A DNA stretch of 64,000 nucleotides from Dyella telluris. Its GTDB lineage: Bacteria > Pseudomonadota > Gammaproteobacteria > Xanthomonadales > Rhodanobacteraceae. The notes under the pieces are model-generated. The model did no database searches and was not told the origin of the DNA. It saw nothing but the letters and a program-made list of their open reading frames with translations. Every line of letters starts with the position of its first letter. The stretch's first letter is position 1. A program made the position numbers and the translations under genes. Shown here in pieces: positions 27,248-37,423 of this stretch. The stretch lies in the NCBI RefSeq assembly GCF_014297575.1, contig NZ_CP060412.1, positions 806,001 to 870,000 on the forward strand, written 5' to 3'.

Positions 27248-28155
27248 TAATGACCGCCGCGATACTTCTTCTCGCCAGCCGTCACCGCCAGATCCATCCG
27301 GTTTTCCGGCGGCGCCAGCGGGCACGTGGCGTAGGGCGTGAAGGCGCAAGGCGGGTTGTACGCGCGGTTGAAATCGAGCACCACCTTGCCGTCCTTCGGC
27401 AGGTCGGCATACAGGAAACGCGCGGCGCCGTAGGTTTCCTTGCCGGAGGTGCGATCGGCAATCACGAAGAACAGCGAGTCGGGTTCTTCCTGGATCGGCA
27501 TCAGCTCGTAGGTGTGGCCATCGCGCTGGAACACGGCCTTGCCCGGTACCTTTTCCTTGTTGATGGTGCCCAGCACCGAGCCGATCTCCAGCTCGTGCGG
27601 TGGGTTGAACGGCACCCAGTCGGCCACGATGCGCCACGACGGATCGGCCGGGTAATAGTCCAACCCGAGGAAATGCGTGCGCGTTTCTGCGTCGCTGTCC
27701 TTCACGCGCAACGCCTTGCGGCCGTCACGCTCGATGACGAGGAAGCTCACCGAGCCGAACGCCACCACGGACGGCGCGCCGGCACCGGCGTGGGCGTCGT
27801 CGACCAGCGCGGTCTCATGCACCAACTTGCCGTCGACGGTGGCGCCACTGTTCTTGTCGAGCACGATGTGCAGGCTGCCATCCTTCGACAGGGTGACCAC
27901 GCCCAGGTGGGCAGGACCGGCCTTCAGCACGATGTCGTTGTCGGCGGCGCTGCCTACGCGGTTCGCGCCTTCCTTCAGCCATTCGAGGCCGATCAGGCTC
28001 AACCAGCCATTCGGCGCGGTGAGGCTGGCGAGGCGGGTCTGTTGCCAGTGGCTGTTCTGCTGCGGGAAATCGGTGGCCACGGCGGCGTTGGTCTGGGCTT
28101 GCACGTTGGCAACTCCAAGGCTGAGGGCAAAGGCGAGAGCGGCGGTACGCAACAT
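27247..28155 (-). CDS. DUF1684 family exported protein
   Basis: 302 residues: signal peptide (to NVQAQ), then the DUF1684 pattern APNGWLSLIGLEWLKEGANR near the start and the strongly conserved C-terminal segment DFNRAYNPPCAFTPYATCPL, then PPENRMDLAVTAGEKKY. The function is unsettled. The ATG at 28155 keeps a clean signal peptide; an upstream GTG would add 14 residues. It follows mutL on the same strand after 76 bases. Confidence 0.85.
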   Translation of the reverse strand: MLRTAALAFALSLGVANVQAQTNAAVATDFPQQNSHWQQTRLASLTAPNGWLSLIGLEWLKEGANRVGSAADNDIVLKAGPAHLGVVTLSKDGSLHIVLDKNSGATVDGKLVHETALVDDAHAGAGAPSVVAFGSVSFLVIERDGRKALRVKDSDAETRTHFLGLDYYPADPSWRIVADWVPFNPPHELEIGSVLGTINKEKVPGKAVFQRDGHTYELMPIQEEPDSLFFVIADRTSGKETYGAARFLYADLPKDGKVVLDFNRAYNPPCAFTPYATCPLAPPENRMDLAVTAGEKKYRGGH

Positions 28156-28231
28156 GGTCAGCCCCGTCGGAATGAGGCTCCGAGTATGGACGTCCATTTA
28201 TCGACGTGGCAAGCGCGCACCGTACAGAAAA

Positions 28232-30070
28232 TCAGCGTCCCCGGAGGAACAGCTTGTCCAGCTCGGGCAGGCTGAGCTGGGTCCAGGTCGGGCGTCCATG
28301 GTTGCACTGCCCCGAGCGTTCGGTGGCTTCCATTTCCCGGAGCAGCGCGTTCATTTCAGGCAGGGTGAGACGCCTGCCCGCACGAACCGACCCATGGCAT
28401 GCCATGGTGGCGAGCAACTCGTTTTCCAACTCCTGCAGCCGGCGCGAGCTGCCGTGCTGCGCCAGCTCAGCCAGCACGTCGCGGCACAGCTGCGCCACAT
28501 CGGCACCTTCCAGCAGCGCGGGGATGCGCCGCACCACCACGCCGGACGGTCCGCTGCGCGACAGCTCCAGGCCCCAGTCGGCCAGCGCGTCGCCGTGTTC
28601 TTCGGCGGCGGCAGCCTCTTTCGCGCTCACCGACACATTCAACGGCACCAGCATCAACTGCGAACGCAGATTGCTGCACGCGCGGCCGGCCTTGAGCTTT
28701 TCGTAGGTGATGCGCTCGTGCGCGGCATGCATGTCCACCAGGATCAGCCCATGCATGTTCTCCGCGAGGATATAGATGCTCTTGAGCTGGGCGATGGCGA
28801 AACCCAGCGGCGGGGCCTCCTCCTCGGAAGCCTCCGGCATGGGCACATGGGCCGGGAACGCCATGGATGCGGGTGCATGGGCCGGTTCACCGAGCAGTGC
28901 GGCGTAGCCGGCCATCGGTTCGTCGCGCACACCCAGGCTCAGTCGACTCTGGCTGAAGGCGTTCGGCCAGGCCGGCGCGGACACTGCAGCGGCGGATGGC
29001 GGCGCCATGCTGTAGGACGGCGCCATCATGGGCGCCTGTGGCTCACTGGAAGGAAGCCCCGTATTGCCGGCGCGCGTGTGCGCCAGGGCTTCGTGCAGCG
29101 TGCGGAACAGGAAGTCGTGCACCAACCGCTGCTCGCGGAATCGCACTTCGCTTTTGGCCGGATGCACGTTCACGTCCACACCGGCCGGGTCGAGTTCCAG
29201 GTACAACACGAAGGCCGGGTGACGCCCGTGGAACAGCACGTCGGCATACGCCTGGCGCACCGCATGGGCCACCACGCGGTCACGCACGAGACGGCCGTTG
29301 ACGTAGAAATACTGCGAGTCGGCCTGCGAACGCGATGCGGTAGGCAAACCCACCCAACCCGACAGATGCAGGCCCGCGGCAGCGTGATCGATGCGCAGGC
29401 TCTGCGCGGGGAAATCCTCACCCATCACCTCGGCCACGCGCAGCAAGGCCGCGCTTTCGTCGCGTGCCGCCTTGAGGATGCGTACTGGCTTGCCGTTGTG
29501 GCTCAGGCGAAATTCCACCGAGCCACGCGCCAGTGCGAGCGACTTCAGCAGGTCGTCGATGTGCGCGAACTCGGTACGCTCGGCGCGGAGAAACTTGCGT
29601 CGTGCCGGTACGTTGTAGAACAGGTCGCGCACTTCCACGCTGCTGCCCTGCGGATGCTGCGCCGGCCGGGCTGCCTGCATCTTGCCGCCATCCACTTCGA
29701 TGCGGAAGGCGGTTTCCATGCCCTGCGCGCGAGAGGTCAGTGCAAAACGCGCCACCGACGATACCGACGCCAGCGCCTCGCCACGGAAACCCATGCTGGC
29801 GACGTGCTCCAGATCGTCGAAACTGCCGATCTTGCTGGTGGCATGCGAGGCCACTGCCAGCTGCAGTTCGTCGGGAACGATGCCGCAGCCATCGTCGCGT
29901 ACGCGGATCAGCCGCGCTCCGCCCTGTTCGATATCCACCTCGATGCGCGTGGCGCCGGCGTCGAGGCTGTTTTCCACCAGCTCCTTCACCACGGACGAAG
30001 GTCGTTCGATCACTTCACCGGCAGCGATCTGGTTGATGAGTTCAGGCGGAAGCGGACGAATGACTGGCAT
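28232..30070 (-). CDS. mutL: DNA mismatch repair protein MutL
   Basis: 612 residues. The GHKL ATPase is at the N terminus ([46 protein letters not shown]), followed by the transducer domain ([19 protein letters not shown]), a low-complexity linker of about residues 340-420 and the C-terminal dimerisation domain. It couples MutS recognition to MutH-type or nick-directed repair. The C terminus lacks an obvious DQHA-type endonuclease motif. It lies downstream of the cell-wall amidase, tsaE and nnr, the order known in E. coli. Confidence 0.97.
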   Translation of the reverse strand: MPVIRPLPPELINQIAAGEVIERPSSVVKELVENSLDAGATRIEVDIEQGGARLIRVRDDGCGIVPDELQLAVASHATSKIGSFDDLEHVASMGFRGEALASVSSVARFALTSRAQGMETAFRIEVDGGKMQAARPAQHPQGSSVEVRDLFYNVPARRKFLRAERTEFAHIDDLLKSLALARGSVEFRLSHNGKPVRILKAARDESAALLRVAEVMGEDFPAQSLRIDHAAAGLHLSGWVGLPTASRSQADSQYFYVNGRLVRDRVVAHAVRQAYADVLFHGRHPAFVLYLELDPAGVDVNVHPAKSEVRFREQRLVHDFLFRTLHEALAHTRAGNTGLPSSEPQAPMMAPSYSMAPPSAAAVSAPAWPNAFSQSRLSLGVRDEPMAGYAALLGEPAHAPASMAFPAHVPMPEASEEEAPPLGFAIAQLKSIYILAENMHGLILVDMHAAHERITYEKLKAGRACSNLRSQLMLVPLNVSVSAKEAAAAEEHGDALADWGLELSRSGPSGVVVRRIPALLEGADVAQLCRDVLAELAQHGSSRRLQELENELLATMACHGSVRAGRRLTLPEMNALLREMEATERSGQCNHGRPTWTQLSLPELDKLFLRGR

Positions 30071-30096
30071 CCGCGAAGCTTAACGGGAAAAGGCGG

Positions 30097-30182
30097 GGAG
30101 TGAGTGGCGAGAAGTGAGTAGTGAGAGGTGCCAAGCGTAACCGCTTGCTTTCTCTCGTTTCTCACTCCTCTTCACTCACTCC
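30097..30182. repeat. Purine-rich two-arm repeat, family R4, copy 3
   Basis: GAGTGAGTGGCGAGAAGTGA at the left pairs with the inverse at the right (TCTCACTCCTCTTCACTCAC). It fills the gap between the amidase stop and the mutL start. Confidence 0.8.
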
Positions 30183-30189
30183 TGGCTGT

Positions 30190-31830
30190 TCAGCCGGCCG
30201 GAATGGCCAGCATCATGCCCACGCGCATGCTGTTGTCGCCGTCGAGCTTGTTGGCGTTCTTGAGCGCGCTGATGCTGACGCCGTACTGCTTGGCAATGCT
30301 GCGCAGGCTCTCGCCGCGCTCGACGCGATGCATGTCCTGCACGCCGTCGTCCGCGCGTGCGGAGCCGGCCGGCGTGGACGCCATGGCCTGCGCCACGGCG
30401 CGGGTGGCCCGGGCCGAGGTGTCGTCGTCACCCTGAGACGTGGCCACGTTGGCCACGCCGTTGCGACGCGACGCCTGGGCGGCAAACCAGCTGCCCGGCG
30501 GCGGGGTGGATTCGAAATAGCTGCGGACGCCGCCCATCACCGCCGCGGCGAGGCGCGCCTGGTGGGACGGGTCGCGCAGCTTGCGCTCTTCGTCCGGATT
30601 GCTGATGAAGGCGGTCTCGACCAGGATCGACGGCACGTCCGGTGAACGCAGCACCACGAAGTTCGCACGCTCCACGTAACCGCGATGGGTCGGGCCGAGA
30701 TTGCCCAGCGCGCGCAGCACGTTGCCGGCCACCGATTCGCTGGCCTGCATGGAATAACCCTGCTGCAGATCCAGCAACACGGCGGCCAGGCCGTCGTTCT
30801 TGTCGTCCAGCGTGACGCCGCCGATCAGGTCGGCGCGGTTCTGGCCGTCGGCCAGCCAGCGGGCCGCCATGCTGGTCTTGCCGCGCGGTGACAGCACCCA
30901 CACGGACGAACCCTTGGCGTCACCGTTGATGAAGGCGTCGGCGTGGATCGACACGAACAGGTCGGCCGAGTTGTTGCGGGCAATCTGGTAACGCTGCGCC
31001 AGCGGAATGAAGAAGTCGGCGCTGCGCGTCAGCACGGCGCGCATGCCCGGCTGCTGGTTGATCTGGTCGGCCAGCTGGCGCGCCACCGCCAGGGTGACGT
31101 TCTTTTCCAGCGTGCCGCCGGGACCGTGTGCACCCGGGTCATCACCGCCGTGACCAGCATCGATGGCAATGACCACCTTGCGCTCGCCGTTGAGCATGGC
31201 CGCGGCGGCACGGGTAGAAGCCATGCCGCTCTGGGTGGACTTGAGCGAGGACTTGCCGGTGCTGCGCACCGGTTCCGGCGCAGGCGCGGGGGCCGGCGGC
31301 GGGGTGGCGACCACGGGCGCCGCCACGGATGCCGTGCTGCTGTCGCCGTCGTCATCCGACGACGGCACGGGCGCGGGGGCCTGAGCCGGCACCGGGACGC
31401 CCAACTTCGCCGCCGCCCTGGCCACGCTGCCACTACTGCCGGGGTAAAGGTCGACCACCAGACGGTAGCCGTAATCGGCCTGCGGCTTGAGCAGGAAGCT
31501 CTTCACGCTGCTGGAGGGGTCGATCTTCGCGGTCAGGTGGACGTTGTTGCCCTGCCGCTCGCCGCTGAGGCCCTTGTACAGGCCCGTGGCGCCAGGCGCG
31601 CTGAAATTGCTGGCGATGGAGCTGGCGTTGACGTCGACCGTGAGCTCGCCGCCGTCCTGGTTGAGCTTGTAGGTCACCGGGCCGGATACGTCGAGCACCA
31701 CACGGGTGTACTCAGGGCCAGCCCAGACGCGGGCGGACCTCACGTCGGCCGCGCGACTCGCGCAAAAAGGCGCCGCGGCCAGCAAGACCACAGCGCCGAG
31801 CACAGCTGGTTGCGTCCGATATCCCTTCAT
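30190..31830 (-). CDS. amiC: N-acetylmuramoyl-L-alanine amidase with AMIN and LysM domains
   Basis: 546 residues. Signal peptide, then an AMIN domain (about 30-130, GPEYTRVVLDVSGPV), a low-complexity linker, an Amidase_3 zinc domain (IDAGHGGDDPGAHG, later SIHADAF and ILVETAFISNPDEE with the catalytic Glu) and a C-terminal LysM (HRVERGESLRSIAKQYGVS). It cleaves septal peptidoglycan in the periplasm. The AmiB/AmiC type call is clear but the exact paralogue is not. It is upstream of mutL, as amiB is in E. coli. The ATG at 31830 gives the signal peptide. Confidence 0.93.
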   Translation of the reverse strand: MKGYRTQPAVLGAVVLLAAAPFCASRAADVRSARVWAGPEYTRVVLDVSGPVTYKLNQDGGELTVDVNASSIASNFSAPGATGLYKGLSGERQGNNVHLTAKIDPSSSVKSFLLKPQADYGYRLVVDLYPGSSGSVARAAAKLGVPVPAQAPAPVPSSDDDGDSSTASVAAPVVATPPPAPAPAPEPVRSTGKSSLKSTQSGMASTRAAAAMLNGERKVVIAIDAGHGGDDPGAHGPGGTLEKNVTLAVARQLADQINQQPGMRAVLTRSADFFIPLAQRYQIARNNSADLFVSIHADAFINGDAKGSSVWVLSPRGKTSMAARWLADGQNRADLIGGVTLDDKNDGLAAVLLDLQQGYSMQASESVAGNVLRALGNLGPTHRGYVERANFVVLRSPDVPSILVETAFISNPDEERKLRDPSHQARLAAAVMGGVRSYFESTPPPGSWFAAQASRRNGVANVATSQGDDDTSARATRAVAQAMASTPAGSARADDGVQDMHRVERGESLRSIAKQYGVSISALKNANKLDGDNSMRVGMMLAIPAG

Positions 31831-32017
31831 GGAGCGGAATTGAAGCCCAGCGGCCTCACGAAAGCAAGAGGTTTTCCCTTGAATATCCATAACCTGCAAG
31901 GCTTTTGTCAGTCGGCATCCAGCTATCGGCCGCAAGCCACGCAAACTGAAGGCTTAGCGCCCTGCCAAGCCCTCGAAAAAAATCTCAGCAAGTACGGATA
32001 CTTAGAGGCGACGAGCT

Positions 32018-32488
32018 TCAGCCCACGCCGCCGTCGAGCCGGGAAACCACACCGGCACCCCGCGTCGTCTGCGCCTCCATCCGCGCGCTGCGGCCCGTAC
32101 CGGCATAACCCAGATGAATCACCAGATCGGGCATCGGCAACGCCCCCTTGCCGCGCTCGGGCCACTCCACCAGCACCAGCGCGGCGGGGTCGGACAAGGC
32201 GTCCAGGCCCAGCCACTCCAGCTCGCCCGGATCGGCAATGCGGTAGAGATCCAGGTGCCAGGCCGGGCGACCGTTGGCGCGATAGGACTCCACCAGGCTG
32301 TAGGTCGGGCTCTTGATGCGCTCGCCCACGCCCAGCGCCCCCAGCAGCGCGCGGGCGAAACTGGTCTTGCCCGCCCCGAGGTCGCCATGCAGGTACACCA
32401 CCAGCCCGCCGTCCAGCACCCCGGCCATGCGGGTGGCGAGCGCGGCGGTCGCGGTTTCGTCGGGAAGGTTCCAGCTTGAATCGGTCAT
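32018..32488 (-). CDS. tsaE: tRNA threonylcarbamoyladenosine biosynthesis ATPase TsaE
   Basis: 156 residues. P-loop GDLGAGKTSF near residue 36 and the SPTYSLVESY and HLDLYRI motifs mark TsaE, the ATPase that drives the TsaBD complex making t6A in ANN-decoding tRNAs. Its ATG overlaps the nnr stop by four bases. The C-terminal tail beyond about residue 135 is rich in Arg/Gly and variable. Confidence 0.95.
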   Translation of the reverse strand: MTDSSWNLPDETATAALATRMAGVLDGGLVVYLHGDLGAGKTSFARALLGALGVGERIKSPTYSLVESYRANGRPAWHLDLYRIADPGELEWLGLDALSDPAALVLVEWPERGKGALPMPDLVIHLGYAGTGRSARMEAQTTRGAGVVSRLDGGVG

Positions 32489-33969
32489 GCGTCCCTTCCG
32501 TTGAGCAGGAGCCGGAGCGGCTCCAGCAGGTCGGTGGCCAGAAGGCCGCGTTCGCCACCGCGTGCCGCGGCCAGGTCGCCGGCGCGTGCATGCAGCGAAA
32601 CGCCGAGGCAGGCAGCCTGCCAGGCATCGCAGCCCTGGGCCAGCAGCGCCGCAATGATGCCCGTCAGCAGGTCGCCCATGCCGCCGGTGGCCATGCCCGG
32701 ATTGCCCCAGGGGCATACGGCGACACGCCCCTGCGGGTCGGCGACGAGACTGCCTGCACCCTTGAGCACCGCCACCGCCTGGTAGCGACGAGCCAGTTCA
32801 CGCACAGCGGCATAGCGGTCCTTGCCGATGGTTGCGGTATCGCAGCCAAGCAGGCGCGCCGCTTCACCCGGATGCGGGGTGATGACGGACGAACCCGTGC
32901 ATTCTCTCGGCTCAAGGGCCAGCAAGTTCAGGCCATCCGCATCCAGCACCAGCGGCAGCTGGCTATCCAGCGCAGTCAGCCACAGCGCGTGGCCCCAGGC
33001 GCCCTGCCCCAGCCCTGGCCCCACCGCGAGCACGGTGGCACGCGGCAATAAGGCCTCCAGTGCCTGCGGGCCATTGACGTCGTGGGCCATCAACTCCGGT
33101 CGTGCGCTGTTGAGCGCGGTCAGGTGATCGGCGCGGGTCGCCACGCTGACCAGCCCTGCCCCGCCACGCAACGCAGCTTCACCGCACAGGCGAATCGCGC
33201 CGGCCGTGCCGTGGTCGCCACCGATGGCGAGCACGTGGCCGTTACTGCCTTTGTGTGATTGGCGCGGGCGCGGCGGCAGGGTCCACGGCTGCATGAGGTT
33301 GGCATCCGGATCGACACCCTGCCACAGCGTTTCCGGCAGTCCCAGCGACTCCCACTGCACGGTGCCGACATAACCCGGCGCAACCCCGGTGAACAAGCCG
33401 CGCTTGAGTGCGATGAAGGTCACCGTGACATCGGCCTGCACCGCGTCGCCCGGCACATCGCCGGTATCGGCATTGACGCCCGAGGGCACATCCAGTGCCA
33501 GCACCGGCCTGCCCGTCGCGTGAATGTCACGGACCAGCGCTGCCACATCGGGCGTCAGCGCGCGCTGCAGGCCCGTGCCGTACAGCGCATCCACGTGCAC
33601 ATCGACCAGCGGCAGCTCGATGCCTTCGCGCCAGGCATGCACGGTGCCGCCACTGTGCTCGAACTCGTGGCGCGCGCGCATGGCGTCGTCGCCACGGCTT
33701 TCGCCCCAGGCCAGGACATCGGCATGAAGGCCGGCCTCACGGCCAAGCGCCGCCAGCAGGAAACCATCACCGCCGTTATTGCCCGGGCCGCAGTACACCG
33801 CGATGCGACGCGCCTGCGGCCAGTGCTGGCGCAGGCATACCAGCGCGGCCGCCGCAGCCCGTTGCATCAATTCGTAGCCAGGGATGCCGAGCCCATCGAT
33901 GGCACGGCGATCGAGCGCCCGCACCTGTTCAACGGTATAGAGCTCGTGACGATGGGAAGAGGCAGTCAT
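32485..33969 (-). CDS. nnr: Bifunctional NAD(P)H-hydrate epimerase / ADP-dependent dehydratase
   Basis: 494 residues that repair damaged NAD(P)H hydrates. The N-terminal YjeF_N epimerase domain (YCGPGNNGGDGFLLA, LDVPSGVNADTG) is followed by the C-terminal ribokinase-like dehydratase (KGSNGHVLAIGGDHG, VITPHPGEAARLL, NPGMATGGMGDLLTGIIAAL). It is the first gene of nnr-tsaE-amidase-mutL. A TATAAT -10-like box ends only six bases before the ATG, so the transcript may be leaderless. Confidence 0.96.
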   Translation of the reverse strand: MTASSHRHELYTVEQVRALDRRAIDGLGIPGYELMQRAAAAALVCLRQHWPQARRIAVYCGPGNNGGDGFLLAALGREAGLHADVLAWGESRGDDAMRARHEFEHSGGTVHAWREGIELPLVDVHVDALYGTGLQRALTPDVAALVRDIHATGRPVLALDVPSGVNADTGDVPGDAVQADVTVTFIALKRGLFTGVAPGYVGTVQWESLGLPETLWQGVDPDANLMQPWTLPPRPRQSHKGSNGHVLAIGGDHGTAGAIRLCGEAALRGGAGLVSVATRADHLTALNSARPELMAHDVNGPQALEALLPRATVLAVGPGLGQGAWGHALWLTALDSQLPLVLDADGLNLLALEPRECTGSSVITPHPGEAARLLGCDTATIGKDRYAAVRELARRYQAVAVLKGAGSLVADPQGRVAVCPWGNPGMATGGMGDLLTGIIAALLAQGCDAWQAACLGVSLHARAGDLAAARGGERGLLATDLLEPLRLLLNGRDA

Positions 33970-34028
33970 GACGGAATTATAGGCATGCCGGCGCAGGAGC
34001 CCATGACCATACCGCCTACAATAGGCAC
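33970..34028. promoter_or_regulatory. Divergent nnr / queG promoter region
   Basis: 59 bases. Toward nnr, TATAAT lies at 33976-33981 (minus strand), six bases before the ATG. Toward queG, TACAAT lies at 34017-34022, also six bases before the ATG. Both geometries put the transcription start at or next to the start codon. The -35 elements are weak. Confidence 0.55.
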
Positions 34029-35105
34029 ATGGCCTCCGTTTCCGCCCCTGCCGCCGACTACGCCGCGCTCGCGCTCGACATCAAGCGCTGGGCGCGCGAG
34101 CTCGGCTTTGCCGATTGCGGCATCGCCGGTACCGACCTGGGCGAGGACGAAGCGCATCTCAAGCGCTGGCTCGACGACGGTCACCATGGCGAGATGGATT
34201 ACATGGCGCGCCATGGCGACAAGCGCAGCCGCCCAGCGGAACTGGAACCCGGCACGCTGCGCGTGATCTCCGTGCGCATGGATTACATACCGCCCGGCAC
34301 CAGCAATGCGTGGAACGTGCTGCGCGATCCCGATGCCGGCTACGTCGCGCGTTACGCGCTGGGCCGCGACTATCACAAGCTCATGCGCAACCGCCTGCAG
34401 AAGCTGGCCGAGCGCATCCACGGCGCCATCGGTGACTTCGGTTACCGCGCCTTTGTCGACTCGGCGCCGGTGCTGGAGAAGGCACTGGCGCGCAATGCAG
34501 GGCTGGGCTGGATCGGCAAGCACACGGTGCTGATCAACCGCAGCGCCGGTTCGTACTTCTTCCTCGGCGAGCTCTACACCAACCTGCCCTTGCCGGTGGA
34601 TGCACCTGCCGGCGCGCACTGCGGCAGTTGCCGACGCTGCATCGACATATGCCCCACCCAAGCCATCGTCGCGCCGTACAAGCTCGATGCGCGCCGCTGC
34701 ATTTCGTACCTCACCATCGAGCTGCGCGGCAGCATTCCCGAAGAGCTACGCGAACCCATGGGCAACCGTATCTTCGGTTGCGACGACTGCCAGTTGATCT
34801 GCCCCTGGAACAAGTTCGCGCAAGACGCCACCGAGCCCGATTTCGCCCCGCGACATCAACTGGATGGTGCAAAGCTGGTGGAGCTGTTCGGCTGGAGCGA
34901 GCAGGAATTCCTGCAACGTACCGAAGGCATGGCGATCCGACGCACCGGCTACGAAGGATGGTTGCGCAATATCGCCGTGGCGCTGGGCAATGCACCGGGT
35001 TCGGTGCAAGTGCGCGAGGCGTTGCTGGCGCGCGCCGATCATCCGTCGGAGATCGTGCGCGAGCACGTGGCGTGGGCGCTGGCCCGCCATCCAAAAACAC
35101 GGTAG
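34029..35105 (+). CDS. queG: Epoxyqueuosine reductase
   Basis: 358 residues. Cobalamin- and Fe-S-dependent enzyme that converts epoxyqueuosine to queuosine at the wobble position of GUN-anticodon tRNAs. Two 4Fe-4S motifs are visible: CGSCRRCIDICPTQAI and CDDCQLICPWNKFA. The N terminus (WARELGFADCGIAGTDL) and the HEAT-like C-terminal end are typical. It is divergent from nnr, as yjeS and yjeF are in E. coli. An R2 repeat begins immediately before its stop. Confidence 0.96.
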   Translation: MASVSAPAADYAALALDIKRWARELGFADCGIAGTDLGEDEAHLKRWLDDGHHGEMDYMARHGDKRSRPAELEPGTLRVISVRMDYIPPGTSNAWNVLRDPDAGYVARYALGRDYHKLMRNRLQKLAERIHGAIGDFGYRAFVDSAPVLEKALARNAGLGWIGKHTVLINRSAGSYFFLGELYTNLPLPVDAPAGAHCGSCRRCIDICPTQAIVAPYKLDARRCISYLTIELRGSIPEELREPMGNRIFGCDDCQLICPWNKFAQDATEPDFAPRHQLDGAKLVELFGWSEQEFLQRTEGMAIRRTGYEGWLRNIAVALGNAPGSVQVREALLARADHPSEIVREHVAWALARHPKTR

Positions 35106-35164
35106 GAGCGCACCTGGGCGCGACCGCCGTGGCGAGAGGCGGTCGCGCCCAAGTGCGCTCCTGC
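35102..35164. repeat. GTAGGAGCGCAC hairpin repeat, family R2, copy 3
   Basis: GGTAGGAGCGCAC and GTGCGCTCCTGC arms with an inner GGGCGCGACC/GGTCGCGCCC pair. The first bases overlap the queG stop codon. It lies between convergent queG and pgi and could terminate both. Confidence 0.85.
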
Positions 35165-35178
35165 ATTCGATCGAAGCG

Positions 35179-36822
35179 TTACTTGGCGATGCGGCGCTCG
35201 TGAATGACGTCGATCAGCGCCTGCGTGGCCGAGTCGAACGATGAGGCATGGCCTGCGCCGCCCTCTTCCAGCGAGGGCAGGATCTGTCGCGCAATCGCCT
35301 TCCCCAGCTCCACGCCCCACTGGTCAAACGCGTTGATGCCCCAGAGGTGGCCAAGCATGAACACCTTCTGCTCGTACAGCGCGATCAGCGCGCCCAGGCT
35401 TTCCGGCGTGAGTGCATCGAGCATCATGACCGTGCTCGGTCGATCACCCGGGAAGGTACGTTGCGCGGCGAGCACGCGACGCTCTTCCTCGGTGCCCGAC
35501 GTCGCTTCGGCCAGCGCTTCGTCCAGCGTCTTGCCCAGCGCCAGCGCAGCGGCCTGCGCCAGCAGGTTGGAGAGCAGTGCGTCGTGGTTGGCGCTGAGGT
35601 CATGCGCAGGCTTCACCACACCGATGAACTCCAGCGGCACGACATCCGTGCCCTGGTGCAGCGCCTGGAAATACGCGTGCTGCGCGTTGGTACCCACGCT
35701 GCCCCACACCACCGCCGAGGTGGACTGCGCCACGGGCTGCCCCTGCGGCGTGACCTGCTTGCCCAGGCTTTCCATTTCGAGTTGCTGCAGGTACGAGGTG
35801 AGGTCGGTGAGCAGGTCCGCGTACGGCACCACGGCACGACTGCCGCGTCCCTGCGCATTGCGGTTCCAGTATTCCACCAGGCTCAGCAGCACCGGCAGGT
35901 TTTCCGACCACGGAGCGGTGCGGAAATGGTCATCCACCAGCGCCGCGCCACGCAGCAACTCATGGAAGTTGTACGAGCCGATGGACAGCGCCAGCGACAG
36001 GCCGACGGCCGACCACAGCGAGAAACGGCCGCCAACGAAATCCCACATGGGATACACCTGCGCCGCCGGCACACCCCATTTTTCGACTTCGGCCACATTG
36101 GCGCTGACGGCGAGGAAATGGCGCGACACGGCGGCCTTGTCGCCGTTGTAGGCACGACTGATCCAGTCGCGCATGACGTTGCCGTTGAGCAGCGTCTCCT
36201 GCGTGGTGAAGGTCTTGGACACCACGATGACCAGCGTGCGCCTGGGATCGAGCTGGTGCATCAGCTCGTAGGCCGACTGGCCATCCACGTTGGTGAGGAA
36301 GTGACTGCGCAGGCCCGGCACGTGATACGGCGTAAGCGCACGCACGGCCAGGCGCGGCCCCAGGTCGGAACCGCCGATGCCGATGTTGACGATGTCGGTG
36401 ATGCCCGGCGCCACGCCGAATGCGGTGGCATCGCCCAGCTCGACCGCCTTCACCAGCGCATCGATGCGCGTGAGGGTCTGCTGGATTTCCTTCAGGGCGT
36501 CCTGCGGTGCCGGCGACGGCAACGAAGAACCCGAGGCACGCAGCGCCGTGTGCAGCACGGCACGGTTCTCGGAGGTGTTGATGGGGGCACCGGCGAACAT
36601 GGCGTCGCGCGCGGCCTGCCAGCCCGAGGCTTCGACGTGTGCGCCGAGCGCATCCAGTGCCTCAAGATCCAGCTTCTGCCGGCTCAGATCCAGCAGGATC
36701 GGGCCCAGACGATGTCGCAGGCGTTTGCCGCGTGCGGCGTCCTTCAGCAAGTCACGAAGATGGGTACCGGCAAGACGGTCGACGTGTTCTGCCAGGAAAG
36801 ACGGACGACGCTCGTGCGACAT
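35179..36822 (-). CDS. pgi: Glucose-6-phosphate isomerase
   Basis: 547 residues, the long bacterial form, interconverting glucose-6-phosphate and fructose-6-phosphate in glycolysis and gluconeogenesis. Signature motifs include NIGIGGSDLGPRLA, VSKTFTTQETL and the C-terminal HLWGINAFDQWGVELGK. The length is standard. It follows panD by 113 bases on the same strand and may be read from the pantothenate operon. Confidence 0.97.
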   Translation of the reverse strand: MSHERRPSFLAEHVDRLAGTHLRDLLKDAARGKRLRHRLGPILLDLSRQKLDLEALDALGAHVEASGWQAARDAMFAGAPINTSENRAVLHTALRASGSSLPSPAPQDALKEIQQTLTRIDALVKAVELGDATAFGVAPGITDIVNIGIGGSDLGPRLAVRALTPYHVPGLRSHFLTNVDGQSAYELMHQLDPRRTLVIVVSKTFTTQETLLNGNVMRDWISRAYNGDKAAVSRHFLAVSANVAEVEKWGVPAAQVYPMWDFVGGRFSLWSAVGLSLALSIGSYNFHELLRGAALVDDHFRTAPWSENLPVLLSLVEYWNRNAQGRGSRAVVPYADLLTDLTSYLQQLEMESLGKQVTPQGQPVAQSTSAVVWGSVGTNAQHAYFQALHQGTDVVPLEFIGVVKPAHDLSANHDALLSNLLAQAAALALGKTLDEALAEATSGTEEERRVLAAQRTFPGDRPSTVMMLDALTPESLGALIALYEQKVFMLGHLWGINAFDQWGVELGKAIARQILPSLEEGGAGHASSFDSATQALIDVIHERRIAK

Positions 36823-36935
36823 GGGATCTCATGCTTGGCTTGGAGAGATCCCGATCTTACGCAGCTTTTCGCGCAGTGCGCCAGCAATTTTGTTGCGGCG
36901 CACCCAAGCGCCGCCCGAAGGCGGCGCCACCAGCA

Positions 36936-37322
36936 TCAGGCGGCTGCCATCTGCTTGGGAATGGAGCGATTGGTGTGCGAAATGGCGTTCTTCGCATCCA
37001 CGTACACCAGCGTCGGCTGGAACTGCTCCACCTCGGCTTCGGAGAACTGGGCAAACGCGGCGATGATGATCAGGTCACCCGGCTGCGCACGGTGCGCGGC
37101 ACTGCCGTTCACCGAGATGATGCCCGAGCCTTCTTCGGCACGCAGCGCGTACGTCACAAAGCGCTTGCCGTTGTTGATGTTCCACGCATGGATCTGTTCG
37201 TACTCGCGGATGCCGGAGGCATCGAGCAACAGACCATCAATGGCGATGGAGCCTTCGTAATGGAGCTCGGCGTGAGTCACCGTGGCACGGTGGATCTTGC
37301 ACTTGAGCATGTTCAGGTTCAT
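36936..37322 (-). CDS. panD: Aspartate 1-decarboxylase
   Basis: Makes beta-alanine for pantothenate. The 128-residue proenzyme begins [20 protein letters not shown] and self-cleaves between Gly and Ser in [10 protein letters not shown] to form the pyruvoyl cofactor. The ATG at 37322 is preferred by homology; an in-frame reading upstream to about 37406 is not conserved. It is downstream of panC with a gap of 101 bases. Confidence 0.96.
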   Translation of the reverse strand: MNLNMLKCKIHRATVTHAELHYEGSIAIDGLLLDASGIREYEQIHAWNINNGKRFVTYALRAEEGSGIISVNGSAAHRAQPGDLIIIAAFAQFSEAEVEQFQPTLVYVDAKNAISHTNRSIPKQMAAA

Positions 37323-37423
37323 GACTTCATTTTCCGGCAGGTACAGCCCGCGTAGCTCACCATTATCCTGCCGGGACACGCCGCGTCGCAACATGGGTCC
37401 CGGCACGGCCTAGATAAGGGTGC

